A stretch of DNA of 64,000 bases from Isosphaera sp. (GTDB lineage Bacteria > Planctomycetota > Planctomycetia > Gemmatales > Gemmataceae). Under the pieces are notes generated by a model that worked only from the letters and a program-made list of their open reading frames with translations, was not told the DNA's origin and ran no database searches. This document shows, piece by piece, positions 37,258 through 46,043 of this stretch; the first letter of the stretch is position 1; each line of letters opens with the position of its first letter. Made by a program: the position numbers and the translations under genes. The stretch is taken from assembly GCA_013822345.1 (NCBI GenBank), contig PNKH01000017.1, forward strand, positions 23,215 through 87,214, in the 5' to 3' direction.

Positions 37258-37791
37258 ATGTGCACGCCGTCCGGCCCCCCGCCCACCCCCGACTGGCTGG
37301 TGGAGCTGATCCGCCAGCACCTCGACCGGCTGTACGCCTTCTGCCGCCGGCTGGTCTGGGACGAGCACCGGGCGGAGGACCTGGCGGGCGACGTGATCGT
37401 GCTCGTCCTCCGGAAGTGGTCGAACTACGACCGCGGCCGCCCGTTCTGGCCGTGGCTCTGGCGGCTGGCCGTCCGGCGCTGGCAGACCGAGTGCCGGCGG
37501 CATCGGGTCGGCGAGCAGCCGTTTCTGGAGGATGCCGACTCGGACCGCGAGGGCCGCGAGCCGGACGCGCTGGACGACCTCGTCCGGCGCGAGGACCGGG
37601 ACCGGGTGCGGGCGGCGGTGGACGCCCTCCCCGACCACCTCCGGGGGGTGGTACTGTTGAGGTACGCCGACGGGCTGGACTGCCCGGACATCGCGGACGC
37701 GCTCGGCGTGCCGGTGGGCACCGTGTACCGCCGGCTGTACGACGCGAAGCAGCGGCTGGCCGGGGACCTCGGCCAACTGTCGGGCGGCTGA
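37258..37791 (+). CDS. element-encoded ECF-type sigma factor
   Basis: 177 aa from the ATG at 37258. Region 2: LDRLYAFCRRLVWDEHRAEDLAGDVIVLVL then FWPWLWRLAVRRWQTECRR. Region 4: VDALPDHLRGVVLLRYADGL then CPDIADALGVPVGTVYRRLYDAKQRL (helix-turn-helix). It heads an operon with a 152-aa unknown and Lon-NACHT-HEAT gene 2. A shared promoter motif in front of this operon and two other transcription units of the element suggests a dedicated regulon. Confidence 0.9.
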   Translation: MCTPSGPPPTPDWLVELIRQHLDRLYAFCRRLVWDEHRAEDLAGDVIVLVLRKWSNYDRGRPFWPWLWRLAVRRWQTECRRHRVGEQPFLEDADSDREGREPDALDDLVRREDRDRVRAAVDALPDHLRGVVLLRYADGLDCPDIADALGVPVGTVYRRLYDAKQRLAGDLGQLSGG

Positions 37792-37836
37792 CCGCCCGGG
37801 AATCGAGACCGGTTCGCACCCCAACCCGAGGCCGCC

Positions 37837-38295
37837 ATGAACCCCGACCCGAAGCCGCCGCTCGCCGACCTGTACCCGCTGCCCGACGGTGTGAAGATCC
37901 GCACCCGGAAGTTCGGGGCGAGCCCGGGCACCCCGCTGAAAGACCTCCCACCGGACGGCCCCCAGGCCGACTCCGGCCCCCCCCGCCGAGAGTTCGTGTT
38001 GTCGGGCGAGTACAAGGACCTCGGCATCACCGTCCGCGTGCAGGAGGTTCCGGGGAGCGGCCGCCTCGTCGCCGACGTGTTCAGCACCGACCCGACCCAC
38101 CTGAACACCGCGGCCGTGTCCGTGGCCCTCGTCGGGACCGACGAGGACCGGATGATCCGGAAGACGATCCCGCTCGACGTGCCTGAGCAGGCCGGCGGGT
38201 ACCGGTGCAGCGGGTCGGCCGACTTCGGCCCGCTTCCCGACGTCCGCGCCGAACTCGGCACCAAGCTCGGGCTAGTCGTGTTCCTGGTCGTCTGA
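37837..38295 (+). CDS. unknown protein between sigma factor and NACHT gene 2
   Basis: 152 aa. A Pro/Gly-rich N-terminus (LPDGVKIRTRKFGASPGT) precedes a beta-sandwich-like domain (REFVLSGEYKDLGITVRVQE, AAVSVALVGTDEDRMIRKTI, ELGTKLGLVVFLVV). There is no signal peptide or transmembrane helix. It lies 45 bases after the sigma gene and 21 before the NACHT gene, so it is co-transcribed. Candidate roles are anti-sigma factor or NACHT partner; no family recognised. Confidence 0.65.
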   Translation: MNPDPKPPLADLYPLPDGVKIRTRKFGASPGTPLKDLPPDGPQADSGPPRREFVLSGEYKDLGITVRVQEVPGSGRLVADVFSTDPTHLNTAAVSVALVGTDEDRMIRKTIPLDVPEQAGGYRCSGSADFGPLPDVRAELGTKLGLVVFLVV

Positions 38296-38316
38296 CGCCC
38301 GGCCCGGAGGCCGTCC

Positions 38317-41300
38317 GTGAAGAGGTTGCGCGCCCGGCTCGGGGGCACGTTCGACCGCTGGGACTCCCGCGCTTGGCCCGACCTGCTCCGGGCCGGGCCG
38401 AAGGATCCGAACGCCCTGGAGGCGGACTGCCGGGACTTCGTCGGCTGCCCGTCGGCCGAGGTGGAAGAGTTCCAGCGGCAGGCCGAGTTGGCGTGGGCGG
38501 CGTTCGGCGGCGCCGACGCCTCGGTGGTGATGGGCGCGTGCTGCGGGGACGGGCACGGCCGCGCGCCCGAGTTCCGCGGCGCGGACCCCGCCCGGCTGCT
38601 CCGCAACGCCCGCCGGTTCTTCGCCGCCGGCATGGCCGCCGGCCACCTCCGCCACCCGCGCACCGGCGCCGACTTGGACGCCCTCGGCGCCTGGGTGGCA
38701 CGGTTCGCGGGCATCCCCGTCGGGTCGGTCCGCGGCGACCTTGGCCGGCTCGGGGACGGGGCGATCGACCTGGACCGACTACTCCGGCTCCTGCCGCGGG
38801 CGGAGTGCCTCCCACTCCGGCTCCACCTCGACCACTTCCTCGGCGTCAACCGGCCCGACCCCGCCGTGACCGTCCGGTTCCCCACCTACGACGGCGGCAC
38901 GAAGCAGGGGGCCGTCCGCGCCCTCGACCTGTGGCACGTCCCCGACTCCCCCGCGCTGATCGAGCACCCCGGCGGCTCCGCCGTCCCGCTCGCGCCGAAC
39001 CTGCTGGCGGTGATCGGACGGGCCCACGCCCGCTGTCGGTTCGACGGGGTGGTGGTGTGGTCGCTGCGGACGGAGTACGAGGACCCGGAGCTGACGCCCC
39101 CGCAGTCGGGGCGCGTCCGCACCGTCGGGGGCGAGTCGCACACCCTGGCCGCGTGCGTCGGGTTCCGGGCGCTGGCGGAGGAGAGGCGGGTCGACGTCGG
39201 GTGCTTGATGTCGGCCCAGTTCGACCCGGGGGCGTGGGCGGACGCGAACCCGGCGCTGCGGCCCGTCGGGGCGGAGCCGCAGAAGGCCGAGGCGGCGTGC
39301 CGGTTCGGCCACCTCGACCGGTTCCTGATCGCCGCCGACTCGAAGTTCGAGGACGGCCGGCCGGAGAGCCATTCGGCCGGCGGCCGCAGCATCGCGCTCG
39401 TCCGCCCGCGGACCCTCGACGAGGCGTACGACGACGCCACAGGGCTGACCGCCGGCCTGGAGGCGTACCTGGTGCACGCGGCCGGGCTGCTCGACGCCGT
39501 CACCCCGCGGTACTTCGGCCGCCGCCGCAAGCTGTCCGACCTCTACATCGAGCCGGAGGTGTTCAAGGACGAGGTGGAACTGAAGCGGGACGAGACGCGC
39601 CCCGGCCGGGAGGACGACGCCGACCGGCCGGCCGGGAAGCCGCCGTTCGAGGTGGCGGACGCGACGGCCGAGTTGATCCGGTACTACCGGGAGCAGCTGA
39701 AGAACACCCGCCACCGGTGGGCGGACGAGTGGCCGAGGGTGCGGCACGCGGTGGTGGTCGGGTACCCCGGGGACGGCAAGTCGGTCCTCGCCCGCAGGCT
39801 GGTCCACGACGTGGCCGGGCAGGGCCTCGCCGACCTGCGGGACGGGGCCACGCCGACCGCCCGGGTGCGGCTCCCGGTGTTCGTCCGCCTGGAGGAGGTC
39901 GGGCGGAAGAAGTCGCTCGCGGCGGCGGCACTCGATGCCCTCCCGGCCGGCACCCCGGACGTGGTGAAGGACGAGATTAAGAAAGTCCTCACCCCCGATC
40001 CGGACGCGAAGGACACGCCCGACAAAGTCCCCACCGGCGACCGGGCGTGGGTGGTGCTGGACGGGCTGGACGAGGTGACCGAGACCGACCTGCCCGCCGT
40101 CCAGAACCTGATCAAGGACCTGATGGGGCGGGAGTGCCACGTCCTGGTGACGAGCCGGCCGTACCGCTACCGGAAGGGCGACTTCAACCTCCCGACGATC
40201 ACCGAGTTCAAGCTCGCCCCGCTCGACGACCGGCAGCAGGCGACGTTCCGCAAGGAGTGGTTCGAGCGGGCAGCGAACCCGGACCGCCGGGCGGCGGTCG
40301 AGGCGCTGGCCCGGGGCAACCCGTCGGTCGCCGAGATGGGGCGGAACGCCCTGCTGCTGAGCCTGGTCTGCGCCGTGTCCGAGGAGAAGGACCTCGACCC
40401 GCAGAACACCCGCCGGCCGGACGTGTACGAGGCGATCGTCGACCAACTGTACCGCGCGGTGTGGAAGGAGACGCCGACCGAGCAGGAGGATCTGGCGACG
40501 CAGATCAGCGTCCTCCAGCACGTCTCATGGCAGTTGTTCCGGAAGAACCCGGCCGGCTGGTCGTTCCACGCGACGAAGGAGTGGGTGCCGGCGATCGAGA
40601 AGGCACGGCGCGGGAAGCTGGACATGACGGTGGCGACGTTCCGGCGCGGGTTGCGGGCCTCCGGGCTGGTGGTGGACACGGGGAACGGCACGGAGGCGTT
40701 CCTGCACCGTACGTTCCTGGAGTACTTGGCGGCGGCCCACGTCGCCACCCTGGACGACCCGGCAGCCGAGTTCGGACCGTTCCTGTGGCAGCCGGACGCG
40801 GAGACGGGTCGGCTGCGGTGGGAGCCGGCGGCGGAGGAGTTCCTGACCTTCGTGGCCGGGTGCCTGGACGACCCGGCCCCGGTCCTGGAGCGGATCCGCG
40901 CCGAAGCCGACCGGCACCCGGACGCGCTCCGCGTCATGGACCGGCTCGCCAGCCGGTGCCTGGTGGACGTGGACCACAAGCGGCTCGCCCGGCCGCTGGT
41001 CGAAGACCTGCTCGACCGGGCGGAGCGGGCGTACCGCGAACTCGGCCGGACGCCGACGCTGGCGAGGGCCCTGGCCCACCCGGCCGGGGTGCGGCGGCTT
41101 GAGCGGCGGCTCGCAGACAGCGGCTTGGCCGGGCTTAAAGACAGTCGCGGTCTGATCACCCAACTCGGACCCCTGGCCGCGACACCCGTGGTAGTGGACG
41201 CCTTCCTCGCCCTCCTCCCGCACGGGATGGATTGGGACGACAGTATGGCCACGGTCTGGGCGCTGGAAGGGCTCGGGAGGGCAGCCGGTTCGAGGGTAGT

Positions 41301-42624
41301 CGACGCCGTCCTCGCCGCCCTCCGGGATCGGGCAGGGGGAGGCCGGTGGGCCGCGGCAGTGACGCTCGTCCGGCTGGAAGGAGCGGCCGGACCGGGGGCT
41401 GTGGATGCCCTCATCGCCGTCCGCAGGGACCATGACTGGTCTGTCCGCTGGGCCGCGGCCTGGGGGTTGGGCCGGCTCGGGGTAGCCGACCCGCGGACGG
41501 AGGACGCCCTCCGCGCCGCTGTCCGGGACGAGGTGGGCGAGGTTCGCCAGGCGGCGGCGGAGGCGCTTGGGAAGCTGGGGGCGTCGGCCGGCCCGGGGCT
41601 GCTCGACGCCCTCCTGGCCGTCGTCCTCCGGGACCCGGACCGGAAAGTCCGGGGGGCGGCGGCGGAGGCGCTTGGGAAGCTGGGGGCGTCGGCCGGCCCG
41701 GGGCTGCTCGACGCCCTCCTGGCCGCCCTCCGGGACGCGGACCGGGAGGTCCGGTGGGCGGCGGCGGACGCCCTGGACGCCCTGGACGCCCTGGGGGCGT
41801 CAGCCGGCCCGGGGGTGCTCGACGCCCTCACCGCCGCCCTCCGCGGCAGGGATAGATACATCCGCAGTGCCGCGGCGGACTTGCTGGGCCGGCTTGGGGC
41901 GGCCGACCCCCTCCTGACCGCCCTGCTGGATGGAGACTACGATGTCCGCCAAACAGCGGCGCTCGCGCTGACCTGGCTGGGGGCGGCCAGCCCGGGGGTC
42001 GTGGACGCCCTCCTGACCGCCCTCCAAGACAAGGATACGTGGTGCCGCAGTGCCGCGGCGACGGCGCTGGGCTTGTTGGGCGCCGGCCCGGGAGTGCTCG
42101 ATGCTCTCCTCGCCGCCCTAGGGGATGAGGACCGGCAAGTCCGGGGGGCGGCGGCGGAGGCGCTTGGGAAGCTGGGGGCGTCGGCCGGCCCGGGGCTGCT
42201 CGACGCCCTCCTGGCCGTCGTCCTCCGGGACCCGGACCGGCAAGTCCGGGGGGCGGCGGCGGAGGCGCTTGGGAAGCTGGGGGCGTCGGCCGGCCCGGGG
42301 CTGCTCGACGCCCTCCTGGCCGCTCTCGGCGGCGGGGACGAGTGGGTTCGCCGGGCCGCAGCGGAGGGGCTGGGCCGGCTGAAGGCGACCACGCACCCTG
42401 GGGCAGTCCCCGCCCTCCTGGCCGCCATCCAGGATGAGGATGTGTTTGTCCGCCAGGCTGCGGCGAAGGCGCTGGAGGAGTTGGGTGCGGCGGCCGGTGC
42501 GGGTGCGGCGGCCGCCCTGATTACCGCCCTCCGGGACGAGTACGGGCGTGTCGCTCGGGCCGCGGCCGAGGCCCTGGAGCAGCTTCTGACGCTCCGCTTC
42601 CACGTTCCTCCCTCCCCTTCCTGA
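38317..42624 (+). CDS. Lon-like protease - NACHT ATPase - HEAT-repeat protein 2
   Basis: 1435 aa from GTG 38317. Full-length paralogue of the 30673 gene. The protease-like region contains VGGESHTLAACVGFRALAEE with candidate Ser274, and RPVGAEPQKAEAACRF with candidate Lys323. The NACHT has Walker A GYPGDGKS (482-489), Walker B WVVLDGLDEV (Asp582) and VLVTSRPYRYRKG. A linker region (GRTPTLARALAHPAGVRRLE) is nearly identical in both proteins. HEAT repeats run from about 957 to 1430 and include an almost identical 175-bp duplication. Co-transcribed with the ECF sigma gene. Predicted cytoplasmic NLR-like sensor-effector; the trigger is unknown. Confidence 0.85.
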   Translation: MKRLRARLGGTFDRWDSRAWPDLLRAGPKDPNALEADCRDFVGCPSAEVEEFQRQAELAWAAFGGADASVVMGACCGDGHGRAPEFRGADPARLLRNARRFFAAGMAAGHLRHPRTGADLDALGAWVARFAGIPVGSVRGDLGRLGDGAIDLDRLLRLLPRAECLPLRLHLDHFLGVNRPDPAVTVRFPTYDGGTKQGAVRALDLWHVPDSPALIEHPGGSAVPLAPNLLAVIGRAHARCRFDGVVVWSLRTEYEDPELTPPQSGRVRTVGGESHTLAACVGFRALAEERRVDVGCLMSAQFDPGAWADANPALRPVGAEPQKAEAACRFGHLDRFLIAADSKFEDGRPESHSAGGRSIALVRPRTLDEAYDDATGLTAGLEAYLVHAAGLLDAVTPRYFGRRRKLSDLYIEPEVFKDEVELKRDETRPGREDDADRPAGKPPFEVADATAELIRYYREQLKNTRHRWADEWPRVRHAVVVGYPGDGKSVLARRLVHDVAGQGLADLRDGATPTARVRLPVFVRLEEVGRKKSLAAAALDALPAGTPDVVKDEIKKVLTPDPDAKDTPDKVPTGDRAWVVLDGLDEVTETDLPAVQNLIKDLMGRECHVLVTSRPYRYRKGDFNLPTITEFKLAPLDDRQQATFRKEWFERAANPDRRAAVEALARGNPSVAEMGRNALLLSLVCAVSEEKDLDPQNTRRPDVYEAIVDQLYRAVWKETPTEQEDLATQISVLQHVSWQLFRKNPAGWSFHATKEWVPAIEKARRGKLDMTVATFRRGLRASGLVVDTGNGTEAFLHRTFLEYLAAAHVATLDDPAAEFGPFLWQPDAETGRLRWEPAAEEFLTFVAGCLDDPAPVLERIRAEADRHPDALRVMDRLASRCLVDVDHKRLARPLVEDLLDRAERAYRELGRTPTLARALAHPAGVRRLERRLADSGLAGLKDSRGLITQLGPLAATPVVVDAFLALLPHGMDWDDSMATVWALEGLGRAAGSRVVDAVLAALRDRAGGGRWAAAVTLVRLEGAAGPGAVDALIAVRRDHDWSVRWAAAWGLGRLGVADPRTEDALRAAVRDEVGEVRQAAAEALGKLGASAGPGLLDALLAVVLRDPDRKVRGAAAEALGKLGASAGPGLLDALLAALRDADREVRWAAADALDALDALGASAGPGVLDALTAALRGRDRYIRSAAADLLGRLGAADPLLTALLDGDYDVRQTAALALTWLGAASPGVVDALLTALQDKDTWCRSAAATALGLLGAGPGVLDALLAALGDEDRQVRGAAAEALGKLGASAGPGLLDALLAVVLRDPDRQVRGAAAEALGKLGASAGPGLLDALLAALGGGDEWVRRAAAEGLGRLKATTHPGAVPALLAAIQDEDVFVRQAAAKALEELGAAAGAGAAAALITALRDEYGRVARAAAEALEQLLTLRFHVPPSPS
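41551..41725 (+). repeat. HEAT-repeat DNA duplication, copy A
   Basis: 175 bp that recur at 42148-42322 with one internal difference (CGGAAAG versus CGGCAAG). The segment covers about one and two-thirds HEAT repeats, including the odd two-residue insertion in LLAVVLRDPDR. Confidence 0.85.
42148..42322 (+). repeat. HEAT-repeat DNA duplication, copy B
   Basis: Near-identical to 41551-41725, about 600 bp apart inside the same gene. The synonymous sites are conserved too, so it is a recent duplication or gene-conversion tract. Confidence 0.85.
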
Positions 42625-42737
42625 ATCTGATCGGTCGGAGCCACCGGCCACCGTACCCGCCCGTCGTCCGCCCGCCGTGGGCACCTCCCCACGCGACCCG
42701 ATCGGTGACGCGGACACAATTGGGACCACCCCGTCCC

Positions 42738-42763
42738 GAAAAACGCAGCTCTCTCCGCGTACC
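42738..42763 (+). promoter_or_regulatory. weak ECF-type promoter match before the GTPase operon
   Basis: GAAAA (42738), 15 bases, CGTACC (42758-42763): one base shorter than the exact motif. A second CGTACTCC at 42988-42995 lies before the 43098 gene but has no good upstream block. Confidence 0.3.
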
Positions 42764-42817
42764 TCCTCCGGCAGGGCACCCCGGACGTCCCGGCCGCCCC
42801 GCCACGAGGTGTCGGTC

Positions 42818-42934
42818 ATGTCCCACGAACCGCCCCCGTCCGGTCTGTCCCTGGTCGAGGTCGTCCTCGCCGCTGTCAGCGTCGTCATGCTCCTCCTGGC
42901 GATCGGCGGCGCCGTCGCCCTGACCGTCAAGTAG
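42818..42934 (+). CDS. 38-residue single-pass membrane microprotein, prepilin-like
   Basis: MSHEPPPSGLSLVEVVLAAV then a hydrophobic stretch to the end. GLSLVEVVLA fits the type IV prepilin cleavage motif (Gly, then hydrophobic residues with Glu at +5), yet nothing follows the hydrophobic helix. The upstream ATG at 42677 would add a 47-residue low-complexity leader and was not chosen. It may be a small membrane anchor or toxin-like peptide. First gene of a four-gene set with the GTPase. Confidence 0.45.
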   Translation: MSHEPPPSGLSLVEVVLAAVSVVMLLLAIGGAVALTVK

Positions 42935-43097
42935 CCGCGACCGCCCGCCGTTCCGGCCGAACGGCACGGTAAAGTCCGGCCGGCACGCGTACTCCCCTGC
43001 GTCTGAACCCGAACCGCCCCACCCCCGCGACCGCCCGGCCCGCCGGGCGCGTCGGCGGGCCCGTACGCCCCCACCGCCACCGCCCGGAGACAACCCC

Positions 43098-43643
43098 ATG
43101 CTCACCGCCCTCGGCCTCGGCCTGCTCGTGCTGCTCGCCGTGGTCGCCCTGCCGCACCCGCGCGTCCGCCAGGCCGTCCTGGGGTTCGCCGCTCGGGCCG
43201 GGCAGGCTGCCGTCCTCGCCGCCGTCGCCGCCTGCGGCACCCTGTTCGTCCGCCCGGACGCCGCCCCCCCGGCCGTCGCCCCGTACGCCGACCGCCTCGC
43301 CGCCGAGGTCCGCCGCCTCCTCCCCGACCCTGCCGCCGACTGGCCCGGGGTTCCCTGGCTCGTCGTCGCCGCGGCCGTCGTCGCCCTCGCCCTCCCCGTC
43401 ATCTCGGTCCTCGAGTTCGCCGCCCGGGTGATGGGCCAGACGGCCGTCATCCAGTCCCTCCGCAAGGAGCTCCGCCGGGCCGCCGACGCCCTCGACCGCC
43501 GCCTCGCCGGCCTGTCCGACGCCCCCCCGCCGGCGGACGTGACCTCCGAGGTCGCGGCCGCGGCCGACGCCATGCGGGCGGTCGCCGGCGGGCCGCGGAA
43601 GGACCGCCCGGCCGCCCCCCGGCTCGTCCGCGACCTCCTCTGA
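43098..43643 (+). CDS. membrane protein of the GTPase operon
   Basis: 181 aa. Hydrophobic segments at about 1-20 (LTALGLGLLVLLAVVALP), 30-50 (GFAARAGQAAVLAAVAACGT) and 85-110 (VPWLVVAAAVVALALPVISV), then a cytoplasmic helical tail (LRKELRRAADALDRRLAGL). No family recognised. It lies 33 bases before the GTPase gene, so the two are probably functionally linked at the membrane. Confidence 0.65.
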   Translation: MLTALGLGLLVLLAVVALPHPRVRQAVLGFAARAGQAAVLAAVAACGTLFVRPDAAPPAVAPYADRLAAEVRRLLPDPAADWPGVPWLVVAAAVVALALPVISVLEFAARVMGQTAVIQSLRKELRRAADALDRRLAGLSDAPPPADVTSEVAAAADAMRAVAGGPRKDRPAAPRLVRDLL

Positions 43644-43676
43644 CCCGACCCCCCCACCCCCCACACGGAGACCGCA

Positions 43677-44738
43677 ATGAACAACGGACCCCGCGCCGAG
43701 AACCGCCTCCGCGAGTGGATCTTCGGCACCACCCGCGCCCCGCACGCCCCGCCGGACAAGCTCGACGACCTGGCCGAGGTGCGGCTCGAGCTGATCGGCC
43801 GCGAGCACTCCGGGAAGACGGCCCTGAGGGTGTGCTACTGCAAGGGGCCGCTGGCCGGCCCCCAGCTTTCCGGGCTGGAGCTGGCGGCGGCCGACCCGCG
43901 GGTGATGACCCGGCGGATGGTGGAGGCCCTGGAGACGTACCGGGACCTGAACCGGGGCGGGCTGCCGTCCACCATCGACCCGGAGGAGAGCGACTTCACC
44001 CTGTACCTGGCCGACGAGGTGCGGGCGGTGCTCCGGCTCCGGGAGGTGGTCGGGCAGATCCTCACCCACACCACCCCGGACAGCGACGAGAAGCAGCAGG
44101 AGCAGTACCGGCAGTACGTCGGCCACCTGACCCGGGCGGACGCCCTCCAGGTAGTGGTCGGGTGCCCGGCGTCCGACGGCCCGGCCGACCTGGACCGGTT
44201 CGAGGCCGACCTGATGGTCACCGCCGGGTACCTGCGGGAGGCGCTGAAGGTGCGGGCCGCCCCCACCCCGGTCGCGGTCCAGCTCCTGCTGGCGAAGGTG
44301 GACGTCCCGTTCGCCGGCGCGGCCGAGGCCCGCGACGCCCTGCCTGACGACCGCCTTCGGGCGATGCTCGGGCGGCTGGTGCGGATCGTCGAGGGGTCGG
44401 CGAAGGTCGGGATGGCGGCGGTGTTCCCGGTGTCGGCGTTCGGGTTCGGGACCGCCGTCCCGGCCGCCGACCCGCCGGCCGCGCCCCCGGCCGGCCGCCC
44501 GACCGGGGGGTTCAGCCTGGTGAGCGAGGGGGAGGCCGAGTACCTGCTCCGGCCCGGGGTGAGCCCGGTCCCGTTCAACCTGACGGCGGCGGTGTGGTGG
44601 GCGCTGATGGCCGGACTCCTGCTGAAGCCGGCCGACGGGCGAGGGCCGCGGCTGGCCGACACGGCCCGGCTGATGGCCGCCGACCTGGAGGCGATGGGCG
44701 CCTGGTTCGTCCCGCTGAAGGCGGACGCCCGGACGTGA
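43677..44738 (+). CDS. P-loop GTPase-like protein of a conflict-type operon
   Basis: 353 aa. Walker A GREHSGKT (41-48) on a strand VRLELI, a long helical insert with ALETYRDLNRGGLPSTIDPE, and LLLAKVDVPF, which could be a T/N-K-x-D-like base-recognition motif. This resembles the double-GTPase / GTPase-associated-system proteins found beside membrane partners in predicted prokaryotic conflict systems. The specific assignment is tentative. Flanked by a membrane protein and the 44806 unknown. Confidence 0.65.
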   Translation: MNNGPRAENRLREWIFGTTRAPHAPPDKLDDLAEVRLELIGREHSGKTALRVCYCKGPLAGPQLSGLELAAADPRVMTRRMVEALETYRDLNRGGLPSTIDPEESDFTLYLADEVRAVLRLREVVGQILTHTTPDSDEKQQEQYRQYVGHLTRADALQVVVGCPASDGPADLDRFEADLMVTAGYLREALKVRAAPTPVAVQLLLAKVDVPFAGAAEARDALPDDRLRAMLGRLVRIVEGSAKVGMAAVFPVSAFGFGTAVPAADPPAAPPAGRPTGGFSLVSEGEAEYLLRPGVSPVPFNLTAAVWWALMAGLLLKPADGRGPRLADTARLMAADLEAMGAWFVPLKADART

Positions 44739-44805
44739 CGGCTGTTTACCGGGCCGGCGGGGGTCGCCGGCCCGTTCCCTTGACCCCGCGACGGAGGACG
44801 GTGCG

Positions 44806-45492
44806 ATGGCCGAGCTGGCGCTGACGTTCGAGCAGGAGCCGGGGCAGACGACCCCGCGGCTGCGGCCGCGGGCCGGGTCCGCGGTGCCGTGGGCGGAGGG
44901 CGAACTGCGGGAGCTGGAGGCCGACTTGATCCGGCGGTATCCGGACATGATCAAGGGGAAGGTGGAGACGGTGGCGTTCCGGGACCGGGTGCTGCGGGTG
45001 ACGGTGAGGGCCGACGGGCGGACGCGGATGCCCGGGGTGGTGCTGACCGACGCGGCGGCCCCGGCGCCCACCCCGGCGGCCGGGCCGGGGTGGCTGGACG
45101 GGCTGCTGCAGGATGTCGACCGGCTGCGGGCCGAGGCGGGGTCCCCGGGCCTCGACCCGCGGGAGCGGACCGCCCTCGGGTGCGCGGTGGACGAGCTCCG
45201 GGGGCTGGCCGGGCAGGTCGGCCCGGGGTGCGTGGCCGGGGTCCTGCTGGCCGGGTACCTGACCCAGGCCGAGCACACGGTGAAGGCGGCCGACCCGGAC
45301 GGGGCGGCGGTGTACGCGGTGGCCCTGCGGGGGCTGGAGAAGGTGCTGGCCCGGCTCGGGGCGGACGACGGGCGGATCCCCGGGCGGGCGGGTCGGGGGG
45401 CGGCCGACGCCGCGGCCCCGCGGGGCGCCGTCAGCCGGCTGCTCCGACGGCTCCTCGGGCTGTCCGGCGGGGCGAACGGGTCCGGGGCGTGA
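44806..45492 (+). CDS. unknown protein at the end of the GTPase operon
   Basis: 228 aa. Acidic N-terminus (ELALTFEQEPGQTTP), then ELRELEADLIRRYPDMIKGK and a beta strand pair ETVAFRDRVLRVTVRADG. A helical middle part (DGLLQDVDRLRAEAGSPGLD) leads to a basic hydrophobic tail (RGAVSRLLRRLLGLSGGANG) that could sit on a membrane. No family recognised. Confidence 0.6.
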   Translation: MAELALTFEQEPGQTTPRLRPRAGSAVPWAEGELRELEADLIRRYPDMIKGKVETVAFRDRVLRVTVRADGRTRMPGVVLTDAAAPAPTPAAGPGWLDGLLQDVDRLRAEAGSPGLDPRERTALGCAVDELRGLAGQVGPGCVAGVLLAGYLTQAEHTVKAADPDGAAVYAVALRGLEKVLARLGADDGRIPGRAGRGAADAAAPRGAVSRLLRRLLGLSGGANGSGA

Positions 45493-45563
45493 GGGCGGGC
45501 TGACACCCGGCGGCCGGGCCGACCGGCAGGGGTCGCGGCCGGCCACCCCATCCGGGCGGCTCT

Positions 45564-45593
45564 CGCGGGCGGTAGTAGCTACTACCGCCCGCG
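45564..45593. repeat. 30-bp perfect palindrome, possible operator
   Basis: CGCGGGCGGTAGTAG / CTACTACCGCCCGCG with no spacer. The absence of a loop favours a dimer-bound operator over a terminator. Confidence 0.7.
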
Positions 45594-45620
45594 GTCGTTG
45601 GGAGACGATCGAGGACATCC

Positions 45621-45651
45621 CGGGTGTCCGACGTGAGGGAGCGGACACCCG
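45621..45651. terminator. hairpin, possible terminator of the GTPase operon
   Basis: 10-bp perfect stem with an 11-base loop, about 130 bases after the 44806 gene. No T-run follows. Confidence 0.4.
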
Positions 45652-46043
45652 CGGACTCGTGCGTCCGTCACGTCCGCCGCGGCGGTGCCTGTCGTGTAGG
45701 ACCGCGGGCCGACACCCACGCCGTCCGTTCGACCGGGTTATTCGGATTAGTCCGGCCCGACCCGCCCGGCCGGCGGTGCGGTCGCGGCGTCGGGGCGGGG
45801 GCCGACCTTTCCCCTCGGCGGAAGCGCGCCCAGAATGGGGCGTTCGGTGAGGCGGGCGTCATGACCCCGCCGGGGCCGGCCCGGCCGGGCGGGACACGTT
45901 CCCCCGCCCGGCCGGCCTCCCCACCACCCCTCCGAGGAACGCACCATGCCCGGGACGCCCGTCCCGGGCCGGGTCCATGTGGCCCGGCCCCGCCTACCAC
46001 TTCCCGCCCCGCCCACACCCGCCCGGGCACGGGAGGCCCGGGG

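Larger units (their letters stand above)
45493..46043. other. 551-base intergenic region with two palindromes
   Basis: No credible gene. It contains a 30-bp perfect palindrome (45564-45593) and a hairpin at 45621-45651 (CGGGTGTCCG / CGGACACCCG, 11-base loop). A purine-poor stretch leads up to a GGGAGG ribosome-binding site just before the wHTH gene. It is probably the control region separating the GTPase operon from the regulator and replication genes. Confidence 0.6.

Noticed and set aside
41551..42322. Tandem repeats considered as a CRISPR-like or minisatellite array
   Set aside because: The units are in frame, encode HEAT repeats and lack regular spacers.
45624..46043. N-terminal extension of the wHTH regulator
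   Set aside because: The extension is Arg/Pro/Gly shadow text across an intergenic region with hairpins. The ATG at 46044 has a good ribosome-binding site.
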